From Otatea glauca (taxonomy: Eukaryota > Streptophyta > Magnoliopsida > Poales > Poaceae), in contig CM070717.1 in NCBI GenBank assembly GCA_036346275.1, positions 11,467,178 through 11,531,177 on the forward strand: 64,000 nt of DNA, given 5' to 3'. Position numbers and translations under genes: made by a program. A model generated the notes under the pieces. That model searched no databases. It was given only the letters and a program-made list of their open reading frames with translations, and was not told where the DNA came from. The first letter of the stretch is position 1, and the number at the start of each line of letters is the position of its first letter. Of this stretch, positions 10,125 to 21,545 are shown in pieces.

Positions 10125-10880
10125 TGTTAGAAATTGGCCCATTGGGTGGCCCATTTCCTTTAATTCCAAAGCATGCATGGTTTAGTACCATATTACCTAG
10201 CTAAGTGGAGGAAAGGCAACTTAAAAAGAGGAGTCCTTGCCACCTCTTGAATAATGACACTTGGCATGAGAATGGCATAGGGTGTACAGTGGCTAAACAC
10301 ACACACGCACGCGCGCGCATTCGTATATTTTCACGTGACTTGTGACGAGCAATCGCGCCACGTCGTAATGTGTATCCTGACACTTTGAATTCACCTTTTT
10401 GTTTTGCTGAACCTTGCATTTATCTCTCCATTCAATCTGTTTAAATGCGATTTAAACATATATTTGAATTCTGTGTCATTATGCAATCAGTTACTAGTGA
10501 GTTAATTGACATTATGTTGTCGCATACTAGTAATCGCGCATTTAATCGACATCATGAGGTCGGGCTTGTCAGCGAGTGTATATAAACTCTGGAGACGTCC
10601 GGGATGTAAACACGCAATTTCTCCTCCATTCTTCCTCCCCATCTCTCGGATTGTTTGATCTTTGTTGTGTTGAGTCATCGAACCTCGCGGTCTTCCTCCT
10701 CGGCGTGCACCGTGAAGGAGGGTGAGCGGTATCTCTGAACCGTTGCCGCAGAGTTCACCTACATGGGGCGGCAATAAGGTTTGTGGGCAGCGTAACCGCT
10801 TTGCTTCTTCCTCGACATCGACTACTTCCACGACTACGTCTGAGCTGCTTCCTATTCTTCATCAAGCCCAACTGTCAGTC
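10125..10880 (+). repeat. 5' LTR of the rearranged copia element, part 1 (interrupted)
   Basis: Matches 23116-23885 of the same element closely. It contains a TATA box (TATATAAA, 10579-10586) and a CA/CG simple-repeat tract near 10300-10318, which reads CTG repeats in the internal copy. It is interrupted at 10880/10881 by the CACTA element and continues at 21351-21506. Confidence 0.9.
10579..10586 (+). promoter_or_regulatory. TATA box of the copia 5' LTR
   Basis: TATATAAA within GAGTGTATATAAACTC. The same site is at 23591-23598 in the internal LTR copy. Confidence 0.65.
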
Positions 10881-10894
10881 ACTACAAGAAACAG

Positions 10895-11180
10895 AGAAAA
10901 ATTCATGGGTTTTTTAAATTCGTGGGCCCAAAAAAAATCACGAATTTATTTATTTAAATTCGTCGGTTTGTATAAAACCCACGTTTTTAATTAAAATCGT
11001 GGGCCAAAATGAAACCCACGAATTTAATCATTTAAATTCGTGGGCGATAACCCACAATTTAAATATTTAAATTGTGTGCCAAAAATTACCTACGAATTTA
11101 AAATTTAAATTGTGGGCCACCAATTACCCACAATTTAAGTTTTAAAATTGTGGGCCCACCTACCCACGAATTTATCCCGA
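10895..11180. repeat. CACTA left subterminal repeats
   Basis: Repeated AAATTCGTGGG / CCCACGAATTTAA words in both orientations (with AAATTGTGGG variants), ending where the GC-rich tract begins. The right-hand array uses the same word. Confidence 0.85.
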
Positions 11181-11184
11181 ACAA

Positions 11185-12005
11185 CAAAACCTAAGGGCCC
11201 GGCCGAGGCGCGCTTGCTCCCTCCCCACGCCACGCCGCCGCCGCCATCGCCGCCTTCGCCTCGCCCTGCCTGCCACGGCTGCGCGCCGCCCGCCCTCAGG
11301 CGTCGCCGCCCGCCCGCCCGCCTGCGCGCCCGCACCGCTGCCGCTGCGCCGCTACTCACTCGGCCGCGAAGCCACCCACCCGGCCGCCCTCCGGCAAGCC
11401 AGCCCGCCGGCCGCCGAGACCCGCCACTGCCGGCGGCGAGCGCGCCGCCCGCCCAGGCCGATCTTGACCGCCTTGCCCTTCGCCCGCCCGCGCCGCCCGG
11501 CCGCCCGCCGCCAGCGCGCTGCCCGGCCGACCGCCCGCCGCGCGCTACCGCTCCATGCGCCACCGGCCGGCCGCCGCCCACGCCGCTTCACCGCCCGGCG
11601 CCACCGCCGCCGCGCTTCGCCGCCGCCGCCGCGCCGCCCGCTGCCGCGCCGCCCGCCGCCGGCCGCCCGCCGCCCTCCCGCCCCGCTGCCTCCGCGTCCG
11701 CGCGCCGCCGCCTCGCCTCCCGGCTGCGCCTCGCCCGGCCGTCGGCCGCCGCCCGCCGCGTCGCCCCGCCGCCGCCCGCATGGCCCCGCTTCGGCGCCAG
11801 CTGCCTTGCCCGTGCCGCCGCCGCTGCCCCTCGCCGTGCCACCGCCGCTTCGACCGCCGCACGCCGCCACGCCCGCCGCGGCCTCGCCCCTTTGTCGCTT
11901 CGCCGCGCCACCGCCGGGCCATCGCCGCGCCACCCACTGGTGACGCCTCGCGTCGGGCGCCACCCCGCCCTCCCGGACCCTCCGCGACGCCCCACGGCGT
12001 TGGAG
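11185..12005. other. Very GC-rich CCG/GCC tract in the CACTA 5' region
   Basis: About 800 bases composed almost wholly of C and G in GCC/CCG/CGC runs. It is open in several frames on both strands, giving Arg/Ala/Pro or Gly/Arg translations with no domain. It is followed by GAGAAG|GTATATTCG, a plausible splice donor. It therefore looks like a 5' leader or non-coding first exon of the transposase transcript, possibly captured from a host CpG-rich promoter. I do not annotate the long ORFs here as genes. Confidence 0.6.
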
Positions 12006-12510
12006 AAGGTATATTCGTCTCTTTTATATTCGTTTAAAGTTATTTCATCTCATTTTATATTCACGCATATGATATATATATTTTTATTTTCTCGCCCATT
12101 GTATATAACGTTAGAGTTTAGGTTTGTGTCGAACAAGAGAGAGCATAGGCGTCACCCGTTGAACGGCGCATCTCACATTTGCTTGTGAGGTGCGCGTTCC
12201 GCAATTGTCCAACGTATTTTGGACAGCCGAGAATGTTGGTTGTTGCATAGGACACATGGCGTGTGAGCGATCCGAGCGTGATTTCGCCACATAACCTGTT
12301 GTTCTCCGACGCACCAAAGATCGGCGTGCGTTTGGAGAACAACGGGGTTATGCTGCCGAAATTTCGTTCGGTTCGTAGCGCACGTCACAGGTCGCATGCA
12401 ATAGCCTCCATTCTTGGGTGGGTTTAGGACAAATCTTTCCTAATAGGGTTGTCATTGTCACCTAAGCCACGGTCGTACGTTGACATTGTTTCATTTGTTT
12501 AGCTTTGATA

Positions 12511-15500
12511 ATGGGTGACGATCGAAGGGCGATGTATGACGGATGGAGGAGTGATGGGGGGCACTCAAGGAATGGGGCGGATCACGGATGCTTTCTTGAA
12601 GGAAGCATTATTGGAGGAGCTGAATATGTGTATTGCCCGTGTACCCTCTGCGAGAATAACAGCTACTACAAAGAAGGATATAGTGCGATATCACATTTGC
12701 AAAACGGTTCATGCCTAACTATTTGGTGTGGCACCGTCATGGAGAGGCCGCAGGAAGGCCATTGAGACGTAAGAGATTTGGACCATGTGGAGGATCACGA
12801 CCGGATGGAAGACATCTTTGGATGATCTTGGCGGGGATCGAATTTAACTCGGGGAGGGGTCACAACGAGGAGGTTAAGGAATTCTATAGGCTACTTGGCG
12901 CCTCGGACGAAAGTCGCATGACTTGACCAATGTGACCGCCCCGCAGCGGTTACACGCCTTATGTCGATGAAGTCGAAGTTCAACTTTTCAACAAATGCTT
13001 CAACGCTTTGCTTGAACTAATGAATGATGTCCTTCCGCCTAACCACAAGATGCCAAAGGATTTGTACCAATCGAAAAAGTTGATGGCCGCCTCGGATGAA
13101 TTACGGAAGATTGATGTGTGCGAGAATAATTGCATCTTTGTTCGAAGGATCATGACAACGATACCCATTGTATGCATTGCGGTAAGTGCGATTCGTTGAG
13201 GTGGTAGATGAGGAAGGGGTATCGGTCACTACAAAGGTCGCGACTAAACGACTTTCGTACATGCCGATCACGGATAGGCTTAAACGATCGTACATGTCAA
13301 AAGAAACAATGAAACATATGCGGTGGCACAAAGAAGGTAAACGTGAGGACCAAGACCGGATATGATGGTGCATCCGTCGATGGCGAGGCATGGCGGGCAT
13401 TGGACCGATTCGATCCTGCATTTGCAAGCGACCCTAGGAGTGTCCGTCTTGGTTTGTCCACGGACGGTTTCACACCTTCGGCCTGGCGCTAGCCCCTACT
13501 CTTGTTGGCCGGTCTTCATCATGCCATACAATCTTCCACCGAGATTTGCTTGAAAGAGGGGTTCATATTCCTTGCTCTTGTCATTCCGTGTCCTAAGCAT
13601 CCAGGAAGGATCTCAATGTGTTCATGCGGCCCTTAATTGATGAGTCAAGAAGTTATGGCGAGGAAAAGGCATACGACAGCGTTGGAGGCGGAGAATTTAC
13701 CTTACGAGCCGCATACCGTGGTCGATCCATGATTTGTTGGCATATGGCATTTGGGCGGTTGGTGTGTTCATGGTCGCTGTGTTGTCCAATTTGTATGGTT
13801 GACTCTGATGCATTCAGGCTCACGCACGGTAAAAAGATCACATTCTTCGATTGCCATCGACGATGGCTTCCGGCGAGGCACCCTTTTAGGAACGACGCCA
13901 AAGCATTTCGAAAAGGACAGAAAGTTAAAAAAGGGCCGCCGAAGCGACTCACAGGAGAGGAGATAGCTGAGTGGCATAGTCGGCTTGTACGATCTACGGA
14001 AGTGGGTTTCACTGGCTATGGAAAGGAGCACAACTGGACTCATATTTCTTTTCTTTGGGAGCTGCCTTACGCGAAAGCTTTGATTCTGCCGCATAACATA
14101 GATTTGATGCACCAAGAGCGCAATGTGGCAGAAAGCATCATCAGCATGGTGTTTGATGTAACCGACAAAACAAAGGATAACGTGAGTGCTAGGAAAGACA
14201 TGGGTGATCATTGTGCTAGGCCGTGGCTCGAGGTTAAAGTTGGTTTAAATGGGAATGAGAGCCGGCCACGAGCTCCATACTGTGTGAAGCCAGAAGACCG
14301 TAAACAGATTTTGAGGTGGTTGAAAACTCTAAAGTTTCCTGACCGCTATGCATCTAACATAAAGCGGGCGTGAATGTCAAGACCGTAAGCTAAGCGGGCT
14401 AAAGAGTCATGATTACCATATTATCATGGAAAGACTTGTTCCGTAATGTTTCGTGGCTATTTTGATAATGAGTTGTGGAGGATGTTGGCGAGCTCGATTA
14501 CTTCTAGCAGATATGCGGTAAGGAAATCTCTAAGGCGTTGATGCGAGAAGTTAGAGAGGGAATTCCATTGCTTGTATGCAAGTTGGAAAAAACTTTCCCA
14601 CCTGGTTTTATGAATGTGATGCAACACTCCGGTGCATCTACCTTGGGAAGCGAAGGTTGGAGGTCTGCGCGTGATTCGGATGGATGTATAGTCGGGAAAG
14701 GGAGTTGAAAAAGCTTAGAGCTACAATGCAGCAACAAGGCAAGGGTAGAGGGTGTATCGCAGAGGCTTATGCAAGTAAAGAGATCACAAACTTCTCAACA
14801 AAGTATTTCGCACGCAAGCACAACGTGAATGTCCGTAAGAATCGATGCGTGCGCGGAAGATGAACCATTGAGCGAACTTAAGCTTTTTCAATGCAAGGGT
14901 CAACTTTGTTGGGTCGTACACTGGCACACCATGTTGAGTATGAGGAGTGGAACATGGCCATGCTTTACATGTTCACTAACATGGTAGAAGTTGAAAAATA
15001 TTTTGAGTAAGTGACTTTCTGAATTATGTTTTCAACATTTCAGTGTAGTGTCCTTTTTAACCCGAGAATAAATGACGCAGAGTATTTGACAAAGAAAATT
15101 GGAAGTCAACTCGACAACCCACAACTAAGCAATTGGATAACCTACGTCGTGATGGGTTGAAAGGCGGCCCAAGCTTCGTGCAATGGTTCCGTCAGCATGT
15201 AATTTGACTATTTATTCATTTTTCTAAAATGAATTGTTGTAGTAACTTAATATTAGACTAACAGTGATGAATGTTGCTATATAGTGTATGCGTGATGCCT
15301 CCGTCCATGAGGATCTCCGACAGCTCTCACATGGTGATGTGACGGCAAGGAGCTATAGTCGTTGTGATGTGAACGGGTTCCGTTTTCGAACAGTGAAATT
15401 AGAAGCTAGCCATCCACTTGCGGCCACTTCAAACAGCGGAGTAGTCACAACGTCATCCGATTCCAGCGGCGATATATTAGACTACTACGGTGTTGTACAA

Positions 15501-15983
15501 AACATAATTGAGTATACCTTTGGGGGTGGCAAAGATCTAAAGGTCGTGTTTTTTGATTGCCATTGGTTCGATCCACACAACGGCACACGTGTCGATGACT
15601 TTGGGATGGTGGAGGTGAAGCACAGTTCGCGGCTTCAGGGCCATATCAATAACATCATGCTTGCACATCAGGTTGAGCAGGTGTACTACCTGAGCTATCC
15701 TCACCGTAGCTTGAAGGCTTGGTGGGTTGTATTTAAAGTTAACCCTGAAGTATACCCTCCTGGGGATGTTTCGTATGTGGCAAGTAACGTAGAGGATGAT
15801 GTGGGTGATGTATATCAAGAAGAAGCTATAGGGGATTCTTTCCTTGTCTCCGACGGGGCAGGACTCGATCAATTACCTACCGATGCCACATACGTAATAA
15901 CAGATGAACCCGGCCCGTCACGGAAACGCCCTCAAAAGTCAGAAAGGATTGCACGTCTTCAAGCACGTCTCAATGAAATCTGA
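12511..15983 (+). pseudogene. TNP2-type CACTA transposase (decayed)
   Basis: The DDE-type enzyme that cuts CACTA ends. The ATG at 12511 follows a TTTAG acceptor. Recognisable parts in order: the transposase-associated domain (CPCTLCEN, then FMPNYLVWHRHGE); TNP2 core (LPKDLYQSKKLM, DVCENNC, VRLGLSTDGF, WPVFIMPYNLPP, then ICMVDSDAFRLTHGKK, FDCHRRWLP, GYGKEHNWTHISFLWELPY, NIDLMHQERNVAESI); DUF4218 (14380-15000); and DUF4216 (YGVVQNIIEYTF, FFDCHWFDP, 15480-15760). Two introns have good borders, 15007-15080 and 15199-15284; the exon between them encodes NWKSTRQPTTKQLDNLRRDG and leads into VCMRDASVHEDLRQLSHG. Frame changes near 12700, 13480 and 14380 and missing bases elsewhere show it is not intact. 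The 251-codon stretch 13618-14373 and the last exon 15285-15983 are the best preserved. Confidence 0.85.
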
Positions 15984-18356
15984 GTCGCGAAGCGATTCGA
16001 CGCCGACGACTTTTGATATGTATATTTTGTGAGATTATTGTTGCCTCGTTCATTTGTACAAGTCATTGTTGTCTCCTTCATTTTTTACATGTTATAGTTG
16101 TCTCATTCTTTTTGCAAGTTATTGAAAATTATTTGTAAACTCAGTATACTAACTCTTGTCAAATTTGAATAGATGAGTATGTTCGGCATCAGTTGACAAG
16201 CTTAAAGGCAAGTTCACTGGTCGTCCTCCGGAAGGTCGAGGAGCAAGGGTTACGATGGTCGACTCGGCGGCTGCAGCGCCATATTCTTTGAGGCGGCGCA
16301 GATTAGACAATGGCGAGAGCAGCTCGAGGTGCTTCGATGGCGAGCACGAGAACGAGCAGGAGTAGCCACAGGAGGACGAGGCGCAGTAGGGGTTGCGAGA
16401 GGAGGCGGTTGGGATGTGAGCATGACGACATGGGCGAGGCGGGCGACGAGGAGGTCGTTGGGGTGGTGGCGGTGGGATAGCGAATCTGAGATCTGATGCA
16501 GACGCCGAGGCCGAGGCAGCGGCAGATGCAGAGTTGGAGGCGACCTTAGAGCCAGTTGAAGAGGGCGGGTCTTCTTCGAGTACCATCAGGTATATGTGTA
16601 GTATTGGATTATCATTTAATCTCCATATTTACATTGTAATGTCTATGAACTAATTATTTGCATTTCAGGTTTCGTAAAACCGTCTCAGTTCGTCCGAGAT
16701 GCAACCCGGCCGATAGGAGGTTGATAGAGGTACACGGGAGTAGGTAACAGTTATATCTTCTCCTTTAGCATTAGCTAGGTGACAACTTATTGTTTTGATG
16801 CATCTTTGTCTTGTATTTTGTTGTAGGCCTTTGGAAAGAGCCGGGTTGGACCGGACGGGCCACATTACAAAGGTTAACGCCATCTTTGGGTGCCCTTGGC
16901 GGTACTACTACCCCGCATGGTTGAGTCGGTGAGGAAAGATTCGCGCCCCTGGCCGGAAGCACCGGGCGTTGAAGGAGAACGTGGAAGGAGGCGAAGACAA
17001 CCAAACATGTCAAGGCGCGATGTGGGTCTGGCTTCAGGTGAGTTTGCGTTATTTATTTACTCTATTTGAGTATTGCTTTAAATGTAAGTACAATTTGACA
17101 GTGTGTGATTATATGCAGGAGAGGTTCCGCCTTGAGAACGAAGACGATTACAACGCTTTGAAGAAGGCCAAAAGCGTCTTCAACAGGCGGCACAAAAGGT
17201 TGTCGAGATTCATTCAACAATGCACACATTCAAGTGTCATCAATTTTACAAGAGGGTGAAGAAGGTGAACATGAGAAGAGGACCGAGGCGAGGAGGATAC
17301 ACCGACAGAACAAGAGTATCTCCAGAGCTCGGTCGATTGGATAATGAAGGACATGGAGGCTTGGAGGTGGATGTGCCGGTACTGGGGATCGGAGGATTTT
17401 CAAGAAAAATCAAATAGAAATCGAGGGAACAGAAGAAGTAGATTGGGAAGCACAAGTGCAGTAGACGGACACATTGGCCTAGAGCAGCGCATGGTAAATA
17501 TCGGTATTATAATTGTTAGTGAATTTGTCACTATGTTTCTAACTTTGCATCGTAGGAGGTGAAAGTGGGAGTACTCCCACTTTTGTGGAAGTTTACATCC
17601 GAGGGCACCAAGGCGAGGATCTGAGAACCGGATGTGTTATGCGACAGCGGGGCTAGTGAGAGGATGGTAAGTATAAATGACACAATATGTTTTGTGCAAA
17701 TTTACATCCGGGAGCACCAAAATGTTGTTTTGTAGGCGTCATATGCGTAACAAATGACACAACGTCATGGGCGGAGGTTGATTGGAGAGCCGCACGGTCG
17801 ATGTGGAAGCGTTGTACCACGCCGAGGGGGCCTAAAGCATGGGAGGTTCGTTAATAAAACTGATTTTATTTAATTTCGCTCTACTAAGGAAAAAAATTGC
17901 ATGGTCACATTTCAAGATATATCGTTTGTAGGTGGGCCATGGGGATGGAGTTGTGGATCTGCGATCGTCCTCCACGAGGCTCGGTTTCCTCACGGAGTGC
18001 TCGCTCGTCGAGGTCCGCATGGAAGCACAAGCGCACGAGGAGGCTCGTGAAGCGCGAGAGGAGGCTCGTCAAGCGAGAAGAGTCTCGTCAAGCACGAGAG
18101 GAAGCTCGCAGGCCGAGAAGACTCGAATACATGAAAATGTATTTGCGGTACAATCTCAACTTTGAACAAAACTCTCAAGTTTACATTTGTGATTAAAATC
18201 TAACAAACAATCTATATGCAAAGAATCGTCACAATCTCTTGGACCTAACGTGCGGTGTTTAGCCCTCTGTTCGCAGTAAAGATACTTGAGTTCATTACGC
18301 TTTAATTCACTTAGCTCGTAAAATCACGAATTCACAAACTGGACTATTATGTCATA

Positions 18357-18828
18357 GGGCTCCCAGCCACCTCCCTTCTACATGTTTTCTCCGCACATGC
18401 AGCCACCACCACAAGGAGAAGCATCACAGGGTGCTCAGCCTCCCCCGGCGTCCTTCATAAACCCTACTGGGATGCAGGCACCACCCCTAGGAGATGCACC
18501 TCAGGTTATATGATATTCTCATGCATTCTTTATTTTCAAAAAACTCTATTATGTGTACTTCATATCACAAACTATGATCCACAGAGCTCCAAGCCTCCTC
18601 CTCCTTTCTACATGTTCAATCCACAGATGCAGCCACCTTCTACAGGAGAGGCACCACAGGTAAAGACGGATCGGTTCAATTCATTATTTTAAATTTGAAT
18701 GAATGATTTATATGTGGCATGATGTACCTGTCTATGCCTTACAGGGCTCCCAGCCTCCAAACCCGTTCTACATGTACCCACCACCTATGCCAAGCCAAGG
18801 AATGCCTATGTACTTCAACCCGTGGGCC
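18357..18828 (+). repeat. Four duplicated Pro/Met-rich exon modules
   Basis: Modules at 18357-18429, 18430-18504, 18585-18660 and 18745-18828 each encode a variant of SQPPPFYMFSPHMQPPPQGE. The last two are separated by short introns with CAG|GT-type borders, and the first two are fused head to tail. The module length of about 75 bases keeps the frame. They arose by tandem exon duplication inside the second CACTA gene. Confidence 0.7.
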
Positions 18829-18911
18829 TGCGGCCACCTCGAGCGACACCACATGTATGGATGTCGAAAATATTATAAGTTTGCGACACGAGCTAAGTTT
18901 GTCAATTCTTG

Positions 18912-19197
18912 TACAAATTGCCGTTTTGGATGTGTGATTGATTATCTAAGGATCTGCTAGAATGTCTCATTCGGTTTGAGAGATTGGTATATATATTATA
19001 ACTGCAAATGTTTCTTTGTCTGTGAGTGGATGTCCTATTTACTAGAGAGGTCATGCGAAAATTTGTACATTTCAATGACTTAGTTTTAAGCCGGTTTAAA
19101 GAGTTGAAAGGTTGGTTTCGGTCTTTTAGTAGAGGTAGTAGGTTTGGTGTCTCGTTTGTTAATTTTTCGTTAGCTTGAACTTTGTTGTGGAGTTTGA
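18912..19197. repeat. Internal duplication, copy 1 (in the last intron of the CACTA second gene)
   Basis: About 285 bp closely similar to 20471-20758 (shared words include GCCGTT..GGATGTGTGATTG, TCTGCTAGAATGTCTC, TAGTTTTAAGCCGGTTT, GTTTGGTGTCTCGTTTG). Direct orientation. One copy is in the last intron, the other downstream of the stop codon. Confidence 0.8.
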
Positions 19198-20470
19198 TGA
19201 CTTGGTGAGCTACCTGCCCCATCCCTTCCTTTCTCTTGCTCAAATTTAGGAACATATGCTTCCGTAGGAACTTTAGTTCATTCTTTGAATATGAGATTAC
19301 ATATGCTTCATTGAATATGAGATTACATGTGCGTGGATGGACATATACTTAGTAGGAAATCTAGTTCATTCTTTTAGTATATATCAATCTTAGTAATCTG
19401 TTGCAAAAGTGATATTTTTGTTGAAATGCACAACTGAGTCGATTTTAGGATATTTAGGCAACTCTTTCTTAAACCTTGCACAAATCATCTCAATGTTCAT
19501 ACTTGAAAAGGTTAACTTGTGTGCTTATGAAAGTTCATTGCTGTGCTCCTGTAGATAAGTGATGGTTTACCAAATTATTAACCCATTACGTGCTATTTGA
19601 TTTTTTTCTTTCTGTCAATAACTTTTTGATTTCGAACCTTATATTGTGCTGACTTCTTGGAATTGAAAAGTTATCTTAAGACAACTTGTTCAATTGTGAA
19701 CTTATGTTTTAAATGCTTTATATGGCATCCTTGTAGAATGTTGTTTGCCCATGTACAATCGATTGTTTATCCTTTTAGAATGCTTCATATTTGTACTTTG
19801 TATATTGAACTCTTAAAATGACTACCAAAACTCTTAATTGCTTCTTTGAACTATTTTCACTGCTTGTTATCTTTTGAATACTCAAGTGATGCAATTGGGG
19901 TCTTTGGAAGTTGAATTAAATAATTTTAGTTGTAATCTTGGCCTTATGTTAATACTAGAGAGTATTACTTTGATACTTCATTGAATATGAGATTGATGTT
20001 CATATGATTATTGCAACATATCTTGACTAGCTCGTACGTGTAGTTCTTATATATAGTATCTATTCTTGTTTAGCTTGACCTGTCATATTGATATTCTCAT
20101 ATTGTGTCTTGGTTGAATAGTACTATTGATATTCTCATATTGACATTCATGTGAATCGAAGATAATGTTACTTGTAGCACAACCTAAGTTAATCTTGAAC
20201 TTGCAGGTTTCTAGGTCACGCCCTCCAGCACGTACTAACGACGACATCATAGAAGACATCTTCAACAGCGCCGACGGTGGTGGTAGCGCCCACAACTCTA
20301 ACAACCCCGAGGCATGAATTCCATTGTGAGCTCGATTGGTGTATAACTGTTGTACTTTATAACTTGTTGTGATGGATACGTTGTGATCGACTTATTGTGA
20401 TGGACTTATTTTAATGGACTGCGGATTGTATCTATTGCGATTGTAATGTGTTGTACGTCATTGCGTAGTT

Positions 20471-20758
20471 TACAAATTGCCGTTGGATGTGTGATTGGAT
20501 TATCTAAGTATCTGCTAGAATGTCTCCTTCTAATTTGAGTGATTGATATATATATTATAACTGCAAATATTTTTTTGTCTGCTGAGTGGATGTCCTAATT
20601 ACAAGAGAGGTCGTGCCGAAATTTTGTACATTTCGGAGACTTAGTTTTAAGCCGGTTTTGAAGAGTTAAAAGGTTGGTTTCAGTATTTTAGTACTGGTAA
20701 TAGGTTTGGTGTCTCGTTTGTTAATTCTTCATTCGCTTGAACTTCATTGTGGAGTTTG
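20471..20758. repeat. Internal duplication, copy 2 (3' flank of the CACTA second gene)
   Basis: Partner of 18912-19197 in the same orientation. Because it follows the stop codon, the segment between the copies, including the last exon, may have been duplicated and partly lost. Confidence 0.8.
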
Positions 20759-20880
20759 TCTTTTGTGTTAGTGTTTCTGATCAGATTTGAACAAAATAGA
20801 TGATCCTTCTTATTTATTCTTAGCTTAGCAATTTTTAGTTTCAATTTTCTTTTTGCCTTTTCTTTTCTTCTTTAGTTGTT

Positions 20881-21003
20881 ATATGTATTGAGTGCGATAC
20901 ATATATATATATATAAATACATACATTTGGATATATGTATATATGTATTGAGTGCGATACATATATATATATATATATAAATACATACATTTGGATATAT
21001 ATA
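20881..21003. repeat. 60-bp tandem duplication with (TA)n
   Basis: Two adjacent copies beginning ATATGTATTGAGTGCG at 20881 and 20941, each followed by a TA run and AAATACATACATTTGG. They differ mainly in TA-run length. Confidence 0.85.
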
Positions 21004-21027
21004 CATTTTTTTTTGTAAAAATGACAG

Positions 21028-21340
21028 TTAAATTCGTGGGTTTATTAAACCCACGAATTTAATCTGTTTAAATTCGTGGGTTTAATAAACCCACGAATTT
21101 AACTGCTTTAAATTGTGGGTTTATTAAACCCACGAATTTAACTCGAAACCCAATTAAATTCGTGGGCTTAGCGAAACCCACGAATTTAACTTAAATTCGT
21201 GGGTACCCACGAATTTAATTAATTAATTTCATCGAGTTAAATTCGTGAACTAAATTCGACGGTTTGCTCACAAATTTAAATTAAATTCGTGGGTTTTAGC
21301 TTAAATTCGTGGGTTTTTGGCCCACGAATTTTTCCCTGAT
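21028..21340. repeat. CACTA right subterminal repeats
   Basis: At least ten copies of TTAAATTCGTGGGTTT and its inverse AACCCACGAATTTAA, the same word as the left array, directly inside the TTCTTGTAGTG terminus. Confidence 0.88.
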
Positions 21341-21350
21341 TCTTGTAGTG

Positions 21351-21506
21351 AAGTAGTTCGTGTGATACATCAACTACGTTAATATACAATTCTTGAGTAT
21401 TTTCTGGAGTACAATGTGTTACCTGTTGTTTTATGCATCTCTAGTCTTGTGTTACTTTTGCCTTAATATAGAATCTGGAATAAAAACTTTGCACCAATTT
21501 CTAACA
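21351..21506 (+). repeat. 5' LTR of the rearranged copia element, part 2
   Basis: Continuation of the LTR interrupted by the CACTA. It ends CCAATTTCTAACA, the exact inverted partner of the LTR start TGTTAGAAATTGG. No canonical initiator-tRNA primer-binding site is obvious right after it. Confidence 0.88.
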
Positions 21507-21545
21507 TTCCAGAAACCTTATTGCGAATAATTTTGTGATTCAGTA

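Larger units (their letters stand above)
16255..20317 (+). pseudogene. Second CACTA gene (TNPA-like / En-Spm transposase family, Pro-rich)
   Basis: Starts at ATG 16255 with an acidic, Ala/Glu-rich exon ending before GTATATG. Later exons carry the plant En/Spm family (PF03004-type) signature ERFRLENEDDYNALKKAKSVF (17119-17182) and WRWMCRYWGSEDFQEKSNRN (17363-17422). A Glu/Arg-rich coiled-coil-like stretch follows (EEAREAREEARQAR, about 18030-18080), then four Pro/Met-rich modules, then, after a long AT-rich intron, a last exon from about 20206 (VSRSRPPARTNDDIIEDIF) to TGA at 20315-20317. TNPA-type proteins bind the subterminal repeats and assist transposition. In-frame stops in the first exon (EQE*PQ) and frame shifts around 17240 and 17580 suggest decay or unrecognised splicing. 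Exact exon structure is uncertain. Confidence 0.65.
10881..21350 (+). mobile_element. Autonomous-type CACTA (En/Spm) transposon, 10.47 kb, with decayed transposase
   Basis: The termini are CACTACAAGAA...TTCTTGTAGTG, and the imperfect terminal match continues inward (CACTACAAGAAaCAGaGAA versus CACTACAAGAAtCAGgGAA). The flanks are CAGT on the left and AAGT on the right. The uninterrupted LTR copy reads CTGTAAGTAGTT, so the duplicated target is 3-4 bp with one mismatch. The element has subterminal arrays at both ends, a TNP2-type transposase gene, and a second TNPA-like gene with Pro-rich modules. Several stops and frameshifts in the transposase make it probably immobile alone. Confidence 0.92.

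Noticed and set aside
11148..12188. Long ORFs on both strands in the GC-rich tract (up to 346 codons)
   Set aside because: Open in nearly every frame because stop codons are rare at this composition; only Arg/Ala/Pro/Gly repeats and no domain.
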